In this document: in pieces, positions 24,438 through 32,836 of the stretch
How positions within the stretch are numbered: position 1 is the stretch's first letter
Layout of the letters: every line of letters begins with the position of its first letter
Assembly: GCF_027980145.1 (NCBI RefSeq)
Contig: NZ_JAMZNK010000011.1
Coordinates: 62,001-126,000 of the forward strand
Length of the DNA stretch: 64,000 nucleotides
Direction: 5' to 3'
DNA from: Flavobacterium azizsancarii
Lineage (GTDB): Bacteria > Bacteroidota > Bacteroidia > Flavobacteriales > Flavobacteriaceae
Notes under the pieces: generated by a model
What the model was told of the DNA's origin: nothing
Seen by the model: only the letters and a program-made list of their open reading frames with translations
The model's database searches: none
Position numbers and translations under genes: made by a program

Positions 24438-26066
24438 TCAGACCTGAATTACACCCAGATTAAAAGCTTTTTGAATAGGAGCGTGGTTGGCAGCTTCGAT
24501 ACCCATAGAAATCCAGGTACGAGTATCTAGAGGATCGATGATCGCGTCTGTCCATAATCTTGAAGCGGCATAATAAGGCGAAGTTTGTTCGTCATAACGC
24601 GCTTTTATTTTATTAAATAATTCCGCTTCTTTGGCTTCGTCTACGATTTCTCCTTTTGCTTTAAGCGAAGAAGCTTCAATTTGTGCCAGTACTTTTGCAG
24701 CCTGAGTTCCGCCCATAACAGCAAGTTCTGCACTTGGCCAGGCAAAAATTAACCTCGGATCATAGGCTTTTCCGCACATGGCATAATTTCCTGCTCCGTA
24801 TGAGTTACCAACAATAACAGTAAATTTTGGAACAACAGAGTTACTTACAGCGTTAACCATTTTTGCACCGTCTTTTATGATTCCGCCATGTTCAGATTTT
24901 GATCCTACCATAAAACCGGTTACATCTTGTACAAATACCAGCGGGATTTTCTTTTGGTTGCAATTGGCAATAAAACGAGTGGCTTTATCAGCACTGTCAG
25001 AATAGATGACACCACCAAACTGCATTTCGCCTTTTTTGGTTTTTACTACTTTTCTTTGATTCGCAACTATACCTACAGCCCAACCGTCGATTCTGGCATA
25101 ACCTGTAATGATGGTTTGACCGTAACCCTCTTTATAAGCTTCAAATTCTGAATTATCAACCAAACGATTGATGATTTCCATCATATCATATTGCTCGTTT
25201 CGGGCTTTTGGTAAAATTCCGTAGATATCCTTGGGATCTAAAGCAGGTTTTTCAGCTTTGATTCTGTTATAACCGGCTTTGTCGTAATCACCTATTTTAT
25301 CAACTATATTTTTTATTTTATCTAAGGCATCTTTATCATCTTTAGCCTTATAATCTGTCACTCCGGAAATTTCGCAATGTGTTGTCGCACCGCCCAGAGT
25401 TTCATTATCAATAGTTTCGCCAATGGCTGCTTTTACGAGATAACTTCCTGCAAGGAAAATGCTTCCTGTTTTATCTACAATCAAGGCTTCATCACTCATA
25501 ATAGGCAAGTAAGCACCACCCGCAACACAACTACCCATAACGGCAGCAATTTGAGTGATTCCCATACTGCTCATTTGAGCATTGTTTCTAAAGATTCGGC
25601 CAAAATGTTCTTTGTCAGGAAAAATTTCATCCTGAAGTGGCAAATAAACACCTGCACTATCAACTAAATAAATAATTGGCAATCTGTTTTCCATAGCAAT
25701 TTCCTGCGCACGAAGGTTTTTCTTTCCTGTAATAGGAAACCAGGCGCCGGCTTTTACAGTAGCATCATTAGCAACAACAATGCATTGTTTACCTCTTATG
25801 TATCCTATTTTGATGACTACACCACCAGACGGACAACCGCCGTGTTCAGCATACATTCCGTCTCCGACAAAACCTCCAATTTCAATATTTTTTGCACCTT
25901 CATCCAATAGATAAGCGATACGTTCGCGAGCTGTCATTTTACCTTCGGCATGCAGTTTTTCGATACGTTTTTCGCCTCCGCCCAATTTCACTTTGGCAAA
26001 TCTTTGTTTTAAGTCAGAAAGTAGTAATTTATTGTGATCTTCGTTTTTATTGAAGTTTAAATCCAT
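24438..26066 (-). CDS. Acyl-CoA carboxylase beta subunit, methylcrotonyl-CoA type
   Basis: The carboxyltransferase subunit of a biotin-dependent acyl-CoA carboxylase moves CO2 from carboxybiotin to an acyl-CoA. The 542 residues carry the two crotonase-like halves. The N half has GGCPSGGVVIKIGYIRGKQC, NRLPIIYLVDSAGVYLPLQ and the oxyanion segment SCVAGGAYLP. The C half has FVQDVTGFMVGSKSEHGGII and GNSYGAGNYAMCGKAYDPR. The HFGRIFRNNAQMSSMGI stretch resembles methylcrotonyl-CoA carboxylase beta (leucine breakdown) more than propionyl-CoA carboxylase. No alpha subunit lies nearby. Confidence 0.9.
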   Translation of the reverse strand: MDLNFNKNEDHNKLLLSDLKQRFAKVKLGGGEKRIEKLHAEGKMTARERIAYLLDEGAKNIEIGGFVGDGMYAEHGGCPSGGVVIKIGYIRGKQCIVVANDATVKAGAWFPITGKKNLRAQEIAMENRLPIIYLVDSAGVYLPLQDEIFPDKEHFGRIFRNNAQMSSMGITQIAAVMGSCVAGGAYLPIMSDEALIVDKTGSIFLAGSYLVKAAIGETIDNETLGGATTHCEISGVTDYKAKDDKDALDKIKNIVDKIGDYDKAGYNRIKAEKPALDPKDIYGILPKARNEQYDMMEIINRLVDNSEFEAYKEGYGQTIITGYARIDGWAVGIVANQRKVVKTKKGEMQFGGVIYSDSADKATRFIANCNQKKIPLVFVQDVTGFMVGSKSEHGGIIKDGAKMVNAVSNSVVPKFTVIVGNSYGAGNYAMCGKAYDPRLIFAWPSAELAVMGGTQAAKVLAQIEASSLKAKGEIVDEAKEAELFNKIKARYDEQTSPYYAASRLWTDAIIDPLDTRTWISMGIEAANHAPIQKAFNLGVIQV

Positions 26067-26246
26067 GATATATTGTTGTTTTTACAAAATAGTGTTGGCT
26101 AATTTACAAAATCAATTGAAACCCACACAATAAATAGTATCGACTTATAAAATAAATGTATGTTTTTGAAATTATAAAATTCGTAAAAAATAGACCAGAC
26201 TTTCAAATTGATCTTTACTCATATTTTTTGCTTTAATTTGTTGTTT

Positions 26247-26262
26247 CATACCAATTAGTATT
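26247..26262 (+). promoter_or_regulatory. Operator-like half match before tetR
   Basis: CATACCAATTAGTATT matches the core of the large palindrome downstream of tetR (ATACTAATTAGTAT) with one mismatch. It ends 5 bp before the tetR start codon, consistent with autorepression. Confidence 0.6.
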
Positions 26263-26266
26263 TTTT

Positions 26267-26857
26267 ATGTCAAAAGCAGCCAATACACGACTTACAATTC
26301 TTCATAAAGCGTTTGAATTAATTTATTCAAAAGGTTATCAAACTACTAGTATTGATGATATCATTGCGACTACACAAGTTACGAAAGGTGCTTTTTATTA
26401 TCATTTTAAAACAAAAGATGAAATGGGAATCGCTATTATCGAAGAAATTTTAAAACCTACAATGCTTGAAAGTTTTATACAGCCAATCGAAAATTCGCAA
26501 AATCCTATCGACGATTTGTATAATATGATTTCGTATTTACTGCTTGAGGATCCTTTTTTAGAAGTAAAATACGGTTGCCCGGTTGGAAATTTAACTCAGG
26601 AAATGACTCCATGGAATACTCAGTTTAGCAAAGCTTTACTTGAATTGGTAAATCAATGGATGCATACTATTCAAAAAATAATTTTAGAGGCTCAAAATTC
26701 CGGCCTTGTTCGAAAGGAAATTAATGGAGAACAAGTAGCTTTTTTTATTATGTCCGGCTATTGGGGGATACGTAATTTTGGAAAACTTCAAAATAATAAT
26801 TCATGCTATATTGTTTATTTAAAAGAGTTTAGGGATTATTTGAACGGCTTGAAATAA
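26267..26857 (+). CDS. TetR/AcrR family repressor
   Basis: This 196-residue repressor has a standard N-terminal HTH: TRLTILHKAFELIYSKGYQT, then SIDDIIATTQVTKGAFYYHF at about residues 27-46. The ligand-binding C-terminal domain is variable, so the ligand cannot be guessed. It resembles the YcdC/BetI-like group with a conserved EPFLEVKYGCPVGNL-type segment. A 28-bp perfect palindrome separates it from two membrane genes downstream, and a near copy sits before its own start. Autoregulation and control of the membrane genes are inferred. Confidence 0.9.
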   Translation: MSKAANTRLTILHKAFELIYSKGYQTTSIDDIIATTQVTKGAFYYHFKTKDEMGIAIIEEILKPTMLESFIQPIENSQNPIDDLYNMISYLLLEDPFLEVKYGCPVGNLTQEMTPWNTQFSKALLELVNQWMHTIQKIILEAQNSGLVRKEINGEQVAFFIMSGYWGIRNFGKLQNNNSCYIVYLKEFRDYLNGLK

Positions 26858-26866
26858 AATCTAACT

Positions 26867-26904
26867 CAAAAACATACTAATTAGTATGTTTTTGAATATA
26901 TTTG
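26867..26904 (+). promoter_or_regulatory. 28-bp palindromic operator with -7 box
   Basis: A perfect palindrome covers 26867-26894, centred on CATACTAATTAGTATG with A5 and T5 wings. A -7 box TATATTTG (26897-26904) follows directly, so a bound repressor would occlude the promoter of the membrane genes. The T5 wing means the structure could also end the tetR transcript. Confidence 0.75.
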
Positions 26905-26926
26905 CATTGTCAATAATCAAAAAACA

Positions 26927-27385
26927 ATGTATCAAACTCTTTTAATTTGCCATTCTTTTTTAAGATGGTTCGTTTTGATAAGCTTATTATATTCTATTTT
27001 TAGAGCTTACAAAGGATATTTTTATCAATTATCGTTTACTAAGACAGATAATTTAGTCCGGCATTGGACTGCTACAATTGCTCATATTCAATTAATTTTC
27101 GGGATACTAATCTACGTGCAAAGCCCAATTGTAAAATATCTTTGGGCTAATTTTTCGACAGCTATTCAAAATATGGATAGTGCTTTCTTCGGAATTCTTC
27201 ATATTTTATTAATGCTTACTGCAATTGTTTTAATAACCATTGGTTCTGCTTTGGCAAAAAGAAAGCCAACTGATCGTGATAAATTTAAGACGATGCTCAT
27301 TTGGTTTTCAATAGCCTTATTCATCATTTTTATTGCCATTCCGTGGCCTTTTTCACCTTTAGCAAGCAGACCTTATTTAAGATAA
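26927..27385 (+). CDS. Four-helix membrane protein of unknown function
   Basis: This 152-residue integral membrane protein has four predicted helices (about 5-25, 48-70, 85-105, 122-142) and ends with a polar RPYLR tail. Histidines occur at the helix starts (CHSFLRWF, HWTATIAHIQ, FGILHILL), which might point to haem binding. I am not confident of that. It lies directly behind the TetR palindrome and is followed after 6 bp by the DUF3817 gene, so the two form an operon under the repressor. Confidence 0.7.
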   Translation: MYQTLLICHSFLRWFVLISLLYSIFRAYKGYFYQLSFTKTDNLVRHWTATIAHIQLIFGILIYVQSPIVKYLWANFSTAIQNMDSAFFGILHILLMLTAIVLITIGSALAKRKPTDRDKFKTMLIWFSIALFIIFIAIPWPFSPLASRPYLR

Positions 27386-27391
27386 AATTTT

Positions 27392-27703
27392 ATGACACAT
27401 TTACTACAGACAAATACCGGAAGATTACGAATTATTGGTTTCTTAGAAGGAATTTCACTATTGGTTTTGCTTTTTATAGCTGTTCCTTTAAAATACATTT
27501 TTGAAACGCCATTTTTAACCAGACCTATTGGAACTATTCATGGGGCTTTATTTTTACTATTTATTTTTAATACTTTAAGCGTAGGTGTAGAGCAAAATTG
27601 GAAATTTAGTGATACCACCTGGAAAGTGCTTTTAGCATGTTTAATTCCGTTTGGGACTTTTTATATAGATGCTAAAATTTTAAGCAAGATTGAAGTTAAA
27701 TAG
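27392..27703 (+). CDS. DUF3817 small membrane protein
   Basis: This 103-residue protein has three membrane helices and matches DUF3817 (YdzA-like): LRIIGFLEGISLLVLLFIAV, then RPIGTIHGALFLLFIF and LIPFGTFYIDAKIL. The family has no assigned function. Coexpression with the preceding four-helix protein under TetR control is likely from the 6-bp spacing. Confidence 0.85.
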   Translation: MTHLLQTNTGRLRIIGFLEGISLLVLLFIAVPLKYIFETPFLTRPIGTIHGALFLLFIFNTLSVGVEQNWKFSDTTWKVLLACLIPFGTFYIDAKILSKIEVK

Positions 27704-27882
27704 GCATCAATTCTAAAAATCTTTGGAAAGACAGCGGTTTTTACCGCAAAGTAAACCAAGATTTTAAATGTATAGTTCTGTAAAAAACAAACAATATTAG
27801 GATGAAATTTTTGCGCACCTTGCCGTTAAATAATACAATTATATTCACCTAAGTTTAAATCATCAAATTAAAAATCAAAAAA

Positions 27883-28089
27883 ATGGTTTTAGTTTTTAAA
27901 ACAAATATCGATACCGTTTCTAAGGTGAAACGAATTTCGGCAAAATTGAATAAGCTTTTTCCAAAATCAAAATGGAACTTTGATCTTGAAGATTGTGATA
28001 ATATCTTAAGATTTGAATCTGATATTGATATCGTAAAAGAAGTTATGATCTTAATGAAAATTACAGGTTTTGAGTGTGAAGCTTTGTAA
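27883..28089 (+). CDS. Small conserved protein of unknown function
   Basis: This 68-residue protein has a beta-alpha-beta-beta-alpha-beta pattern like a ferredoxin-fold or HMA-type domain: MVLVFKTNIDTVSKVKRISA followed by NILRFESDIDIVKEVMILMK. It lacks the CxxC metal site of copper chaperones. A clear bidirectional terminator follows. I have no functional assignment. Confidence 0.7.
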   Translation: MVLVFKTNIDTVSKVKRISAKLNKLFPKSKWNFDLEDCDNILRFESDIDIVKEVMILMKITGFECEAL

Positions 28090-28101
28090 AGTATTAAGCA
28101 A

Positions 28102-28131
28102 AAAAAAACAGAAGTCACCTTCTGTTTTTTT
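28102..28131. terminator. Bidirectional terminator between small gene and lpxD
   Basis: A 12-bp stem whose GC-bearing part is CAGAAG/CTTCTG (28103-28114 with 28119-28130) has a TCAC loop and A/T runs on both sides. It serves the plus-strand 68-residue gene and the minus-strand lpxD. Confidence 0.85.
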
Positions 28132-28150
28132 ATATAATATATATTGTTTG

Positions 28151-29149
28151 TTATTTTTTAGAATCGCAAACCATTCTTTTCAAAATAGCCCATTGTTTTA
28201 AGGCATCACGAGCTTCGACAGCAGGATATCCCAACATTGTTTTACCTGCAGCAACATCGCCAACTACACCAGAACCTGCACCAACGATAGCACCATCGCC
28301 AATAGTAGTATGATCTTTTATAGAAGCGCTTCCGCCAATAATAACTCCGTTTCCTAAAGTTACAGATCCGGCTAAACCGCTATTTCCGGCCATGATACAA
28401 AATTTACCTAATTTACTATTGTGTCCAATTTGAACCAAATTGTCGATTTTGCATCCGTCACCAAGAACTGTTGAGCTAAATTTTCCACGATCAACACAAG
28501 AGTTAGCACCTATTTCAACACCGTTTCCGATAATTACATTTCCTATTTGCGGAATTTTTACAAGACCTTTTTCACTACAAGGACGGAACCCAAAACCATC
28601 AGCACCAATTGTTGCATTTGGATGAATAATACAATCGCTGCCAATATGACAACGTTCACGTACTACAGTTCCTGACCAGATAATGGTGTTTTTACCAATA
28701 GTACATTCGTCTAAAATTGTAACATTTGGATAAATAGTTGCATGTGCTCCAATTTCAACTTTTGGACCAATATAACAGCCTGCACCAATTCGTGCACCTT
28801 CGCCAATAATTGCTGTTTCGTCTACATTTGCTGACTTATGAATATTATTGCGAAAGATTGGAGTAGGAGGAGCAAAAAGGGCTAAGATCTGAGACATCGC
28901 TAAATCAGCATTCTTTACTTTAATAAAAGCACGATTATTTCCAGGTTCGATCGAAATGTCTTCATTTACAACTGCAATTGAAGCTTTTGATCCTTCCCAG
29001 AATTTTTCATACTTTTTATTTCCTATAAATGAAATTTCAGAAGTGGTCGCTTTCTCTAATTGTTCTGTTGCTGATACGCTTTGCGAAGTTGTGCCGTAAA
29101 TTACGCCATTAATAACTTCATTAATTTCTTGAATTGAATAGGATTTCAT
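28151..29149 (-). CDS. lpxD: UDP-3-O-acylglucosamine N-acyltransferase LpxD
   Basis: LpxD adds the N-linked acyl chain in the third step of lipid A synthesis. The 332-residue protein has an N-terminal uridine-binding domain (about 1-100), a left-handed beta helix of hexapeptide repeats, and a C-terminal helix. The signature HPNATIGADGFGFRP is present. The catalytic His sits in VQIGHNSKLGKFCIMAGNSG. It is not next to lpxA, lpxC or fabZ, so it may be a second LpxD paralogue, as some Flavobacteria carry. That cannot be settled here. Confidence 0.92.
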   Translation of the reverse strand: MKSYSIQEINEVINGVIYGTTSQSVSATEQLEKATTSEISFIGNKKYEKFWEGSKASIAVVNEDISIEPGNNRAFIKVKNADLAMSQILALFAPPTPIFRNNIHKSANVDETAIIGEGARIGAGCYIGPKVEIGAHATIYPNVTILDECTIGKNTIIWSGTVVRERCHIGSDCIIHPNATIGADGFGFRPCSEKGLVKIPQIGNVIIGNGVEIGANSCVDRGKFSSTVLGDGCKIDNLVQIGHNSKLGKFCIMAGNSGLAGSVTLGNGVIIGGSASIKDHTTIGDGAIVGAGSGVVGDVAAGKTMLGYPAVEARDALKQWAILKRMVCDSKK

Positions 29150-29731
29150 CGAATGAATTTAATTGATTTAGGGGTTAATTCGCACCAAATAAAATCAATT
29201 AGATTTAAATTACCTAATCTTATTTTGAACTTTTTTAAATAGTATTTTAAATAATAGTTTAAATATTACAAATTTAACATTAAATCTATTAATTTGTTGA
29301 TGGTTTTTAAATTATTGGTGGTATATGAATTTTTTTAATTCACCTATTTGTAGGTTTTTAATTGCCTTTTTATAAACTGTTCGATTTGTATAGATAGAGA
29401 GATTGATAAAACTGTATCTTGTTTTAAATCAAATTGTTTTGCTTTTTTAGGGGCTTCAAATGTCTGTGTAATTGATTCTCTCAGGATGTTGAAATTTTGT
29501 AAGTTTCCCGTTTATCTTTTTCTTTTAAGGATTTTCCGAAATTCTTATATTTAATTTCGGGTAAATGATATATAACGCGGTTTTAATTCAATTATTTTGA
29601 GACCGTTTTTATAGTTTAACTTTCAGAAATGTTTATATTGTTAAGTTAAAACTTACATGATTAAAATGGAAAGATTTTTGGAGGGTATTTTGAAATAGTT
29701 CTTTCGGTATTTTTATTGCAGTAGAAAAACA
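29150..29731. other. Long AT-rich intergenic region without recognised features
   Basis: More than 580 bp lie between lpxD and the msrB terminator. I see no open frame with coding character, no tRNA fold and no strong hairpin. A regulatory region for lpxD is expected near 29150-29250, but no exact TAnnTTTG box was found there. Confidence 0.5.
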
Positions 29732-29770
29732 AAAAAGCGATCCATTTGATAACAAGGAATCGCTTTTATA
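29732..29770 (-). terminator. Intrinsic terminator after msrB
   Basis: AAAAGCGAT-CC pairs with GGAATCGCTTTT across a 12-nt loop, with one bulged base. T-rich sequence follows on the minus strand. Confidence 0.75.
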
Positions 29771-29771
29771 T

Positions 29772-30218
29772 TTATTCTTTTATTTTAGACAATGAGATAG
29801 CATTAATGCAATAACGTAGACCACTTGGTTCCGGGCCATCAGGAAAAACGTGTCCTAAATGTGCATCGCAGGTATTACAAACTACTTCGACACGAATCAT
29901 TCCGTATGATTTATCAGCATTGTATGCGATTGCATTTTCTTTTAAAGGTTGTGTAAAAGAAGGCCAGCCTGTTCCTGATTCAAATTTTTCGCTTGCATCA
30001 AAAAGTAAAGTGCCACAACATTTGCATTCATATATTCCAGGATCGAATAAGCTGCAAAGTTCAGAGCTAAAAGATCGTTCTGTACCTTTTAAACGTGTAA
30101 CCTGAAATTCTTCAGGAGTTAAAATTTGTTTCCACTCTTCCGGTGTTTTCTCTACTCTTTTATCCGGAGTAGGATTTCCTTTATTCGTAAAATGAATTAT
30201 ATCTGCCCACTTAATCAT
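29772..30218 (-). CDS. msrB: Peptide-methionine (R)-S-oxide reductase
   Basis: MsrB repairs oxidised methionine (R-sulfoxide) in proteins using thioredoxin. The 148-residue single-domain enzyme has two zinc-binding CxxC pairs (CKCCG near residue 64 and CNTC near 113). The catalytic Cys is in LRYCINA near residue 136, and the conserved GTGWPSF and GHVFPDGP segments are present. The length suits a cytosolic enzyme without signal peptide. Confidence 0.95.
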   Translation of the reverse strand: MIKWADIIHFTNKGNPTPDKRVEKTPEEWKQILTPEEFQVTRLKGTERSFSSELCSLFDPGIYECKCCGTLLFDASEKFESGTGWPSFTQPLKENAIAYNADKSYGMIRVEVVCNTCDAHLGHVFPDGPEPSGLRYCINAISLSKIKE

Positions 30219-30231
30219 AACTTTTTTATTT

Positions 30232-30325
30232 AGTTTATAGTCTCAGTTTTCAGTTTATAGTCTCAGTTTTCAACCTCAGTCTCAGTATTTGCGGACTGTA
30301 AAGCTGTGACTGAAAACTGAGACTA
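30232..30325. repeat. Short direct and inverted repeats between msrB and prfB
   Basis: A roughly 20-bp unit containing TATAGTCTCAGTTTTCA occurs twice in tandem (from about 30236 and 30256). Its reverse complement, ACTGAAAACTGAGACTA, sits just after the prfB stop at about 30309-30325. The three copies could fold into a 15-bp hairpin in the prfB transcript tail. Confidence 0.7.
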
Positions 30326-30329
30326 AAAA

Positions 30330-31428
30330 TTATTCTTCCTCTTTTTGTCCCATCATCATTAAAAATGCTTTCAGGAAAGGATCAATATTTCCGTTCATTA
30401 CGCCATCAACATCACTGGTTTCATAACCGGTACGAACATCTTTTACTAATTTATAAGGCTGCATTACATAATTACGTATTTGCGAACCCCATTCGATTTT
30501 CATTTTTCCGGCTTCGATATCAGCACGTTGCGCCTGTTGTTTTTTCAATTCGATTTCGTACAATTGAGAACGTAGCATTTGCATGGCGCGTTGTCTGTTG
30601 TCTTGTTGAGAACGAGTTTCAGAACATTGAATCTGGATTCCGGTTGGTTTGTGAACCAATTGCACTTTTGTTTCAACCTTATTTACATTTTGTCCTCCGG
30701 CTCCACTAGAACGAGAAGTTGTAATTTCGATATCAGCAGGATTAATGTCAATTTCTATACTATCATCTACAAGCGGATAGACATAAACAGATGCAAATGA
30801 AGTATGACGTTTGGCATTACTATCAAAAGGAGAGATTCGCACTAAGCGATGGACGCCGTTTTCTCCTTTTAAATATCCAAAAGAATAATCGCCTTCAAAC
30901 TCCAGCGTTACGGTTTTTATTCCCGCAACCTCACCAGCCTGAAAGTTAAGTTCTTTTATCTTGAAGCCATAACTTTCTCCCCACATCATATACATACGCA
31001 TCAGCATTCCTGCCCAATCACAACTTTCGGTTCCGCCCGCACCGGCAGTAATTTGTACTACGGCACTTAAGCTGTCACCTTCGTCAGAAAGCATGTTTTT
31101 GAATTCGATGTTTTCGATATGAGCCTGGGTTGTGTTATAATGCTCGTCTAATTCTTCTGCAGAAAGTTCTCCTTCTTTATAAAAATCGTAGGCAAGTTGC
31201 AATTCATCTGTAAGTTCGATTGCTTTATTATAATCTTCGATCCATTTTTTCTTATTTCGAAGGTTTTTTACAATCACTTCAGCTTCTTTTGGATTGTTCC
31301 AAAAGTCGGGTGCGAAAGTTTTTTCTTCTTCGTTGGCGATTTCAATTAGTTTGGCATCAACGTCAAAGATACCTCCTCAACGCACCAAGGCGCTCCACAA
31401 TACCTTTTATTTGTTCGGTAGTTGTCAT
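30330..31428 (-). CDS. prfB: Peptide chain release factor 2, programmed +1 frameshift
   Basis: RF2 releases peptides at UGA and UAA stops. Translation from ATG 31428 reaches an in-frame TGA at codon 22 (31365-31363). Skipping one base at CTT-TGA-C restores a 365-residue RF2, the same size as E. coli. An AGGAGG sequence lies just upstream of the shift site. The downstream part has the tripeptide region with [12 protein letters not shown] and the catalytic GGQ in [13 protein letters not shown] release factor autoregulates by this frameshift: low RF2 favours the shift. Confidence 0.96.
31360..31378 (-). promoter_or_regulatory. prfB recoding site
   Basis: On the minus strand this reads AGGAGG-TAT-CTT-TGA-C. 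The internal Shine-Dalgarno sits at the short distance from the slippery CTT that drives +1 shifting in classical prfB genes. It stands out because SD motifs are otherwise nearly absent in this window. Confidence 0.93.
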
Positions 31429-31624
31429 AAATTAATAGTAGTTTTATAAGTTTTTATAAATAGTACGTCATTAAAATAAACATTCTAAAAACGTAATTTT
31501 GTCCTGCAAAAATAGCTATAGTTTTTATATTATAGGAATAAATTTAACAGGAGAAAAAAGAAATTAAAAGTCTATAACTCAAATAATGATATGGATAATT
31601 TAAGTACGTACAATTTACATAAAG

Positions 31625-32686
31625 ATGAAACAAAGAATAACAATTTTAGGAGGTGGATTATCGGGATTATTAATTGGTTACAGATTGAAGAAATTAGGAT
31701 TTAAAATTCAGATTCTGGAAGCAAGAAATCGTTTGGGCGGTAGAATTTCGACGGTTTTAAGTGCGAATGAAACTCCTGTAGAAATGGGGGCAACCTGGTT
31801 TGGAGAACAACATATTAATCTTTTGGCTTTGTTAAAAGAACTTGGACTTTCGTATTTTGAACAACATATGAAAGGTGCTGCTTATTTTGAAGCTTTTTCT
31901 ATGGCGCCACCGCAAAGTATTGATATTCCTGATGACAATCCGAGTTATAGAATAGCCGGCGGTACATCATCGTTGATAAAAGTGCTGGCAGAATATTTTG
32001 ATAAAGAGGAGGTTTATTTGAATCAACAGGTAAAAGAGTTAGATTTTAATAATGATGTTGTCATGATAACTACGGATCATAGAAGTTTTGAAACAGATAT
32101 TGTGATTTCAACTTTACCGCCAGCCTTATTAGTTAATTCAATTAAGTTTTTGCCGTCAATTTCATCAGAACTTAGTGATATTGCTAAATCTACTCATACC
32201 TGGATGCAGGATGCTATTAAGGTGGCTTTGGTTTATAAAGAGCCATTCTGGAGGAATAAAAATATATCCGGGACTTTGTTTAGTAATGTTGGGCCAGTAA
32301 CGGAGTTTTACGATCATTCTAATTATGAAGTCACAAAATACGCTTTATGTGGATTTATTAATAGTGGTTATTCTCAATTTTCTAAAGAGGAAAGAAAAGA
32401 AAAAATAATCAGTCAGTTGGAACGGTTATTAGGTTCTGAAGTTTTAGAATACATTGCTTATGAAGAAATTATTTGGTCTGAAGAACCTTTTACCAAGGAT
32501 AAAGAACAGGGAAATATTTTTGTTTATCCGCATCAAAACAACGGGAATGCTGTTTTTTCTCAGGACTATTTTAATAATAAATTTTATATCTCCGGCACAG
32601 AAACTTCGTCTCACTTTCCGGGGTATATCGAGGGTGCTGTATTTTCAGCCAACAAAATAGTTTCTAAAATTGTAAATTATCTGTAG
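31625..32686 (+). CDS. Flavin amine oxidase-type FAD-dependent oxidoreductase
   Basis: This 353-residue protein has an N-terminal FAD dinucleotide fold (ITILGGGLSGLLIGYRLKKL), ILEARNRLGGRIST, and ATWFGEQH, the usual opening of the flavin-containing amine oxidase/protoporphyrinogen oxidase superfamily. The C-terminal FAD segment is YISGTETSSHFPGYIEGAV. It is shorter than eukaryotic monoamine oxidases. The substrate is unknown. A -7 box TAATTTTG lies at 31494-31501, leaving a long leader. Confidence 0.85.
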   Translation: MKQRITILGGGLSGLLIGYRLKKLGFKIQILEARNRLGGRISTVLSANETPVEMGATWFGEQHINLLALLKELGLSYFEQHMKGAAYFEAFSMAPPQSIDIPDDNPSYRIAGGTSSLIKVLAEYFDKEEVYLNQQVKELDFNNDVVMITTDHRSFETDIVISTLPPALLVNSIKFLPSISSELSDIAKSTHTWMQDAIKVALVYKEPFWRNKNISGTLFSNVGPVTEFYDHSNYEVTKYALCGFINSGYSQFSKEERKEKIISQLERLLGSEVLEYIAYEEIIWSEEPFTKDKEQGNIFVYPHQNNGNAVFSQDYFNNKFYISGTETSSHFPGYIEGAVFSANKIVSKIVNYL

Positions 32687-32798
32687 AATAATGTGGTGGT
32701 TTTATATGTTTTTTGCAAATATTACGTTAATTTGGTTCTATAGTAAGTTTCAAGTTAAATTTTAATAAAACTTACCAAGAATAACTCTTAGGAATATG

Positions 32799-32806
32799 TA
32801 ATTTTG
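32799..32806 (+). promoter_or_regulatory. -7 promoter box for threonine aldolase
   Basis: TAATTTTG matches the consensus exactly and lies 30 bp before the start codon. Confidence 0.5.
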
Positions 32807-32836
32807 CTCTACAAAAAAAGATATACTTTTTAGAAT

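Noticed and set aside
24927..25151. Plus-strand frame inside the carboxylase gene
   Set aside because: Antisense shadow of a well-conserved enzyme.
27855..28118. 87-residue minus-strand frame opposite the 68-residue gene
   Set aside because: It runs through the bidirectional terminator and mirrors the plus-strand gene.
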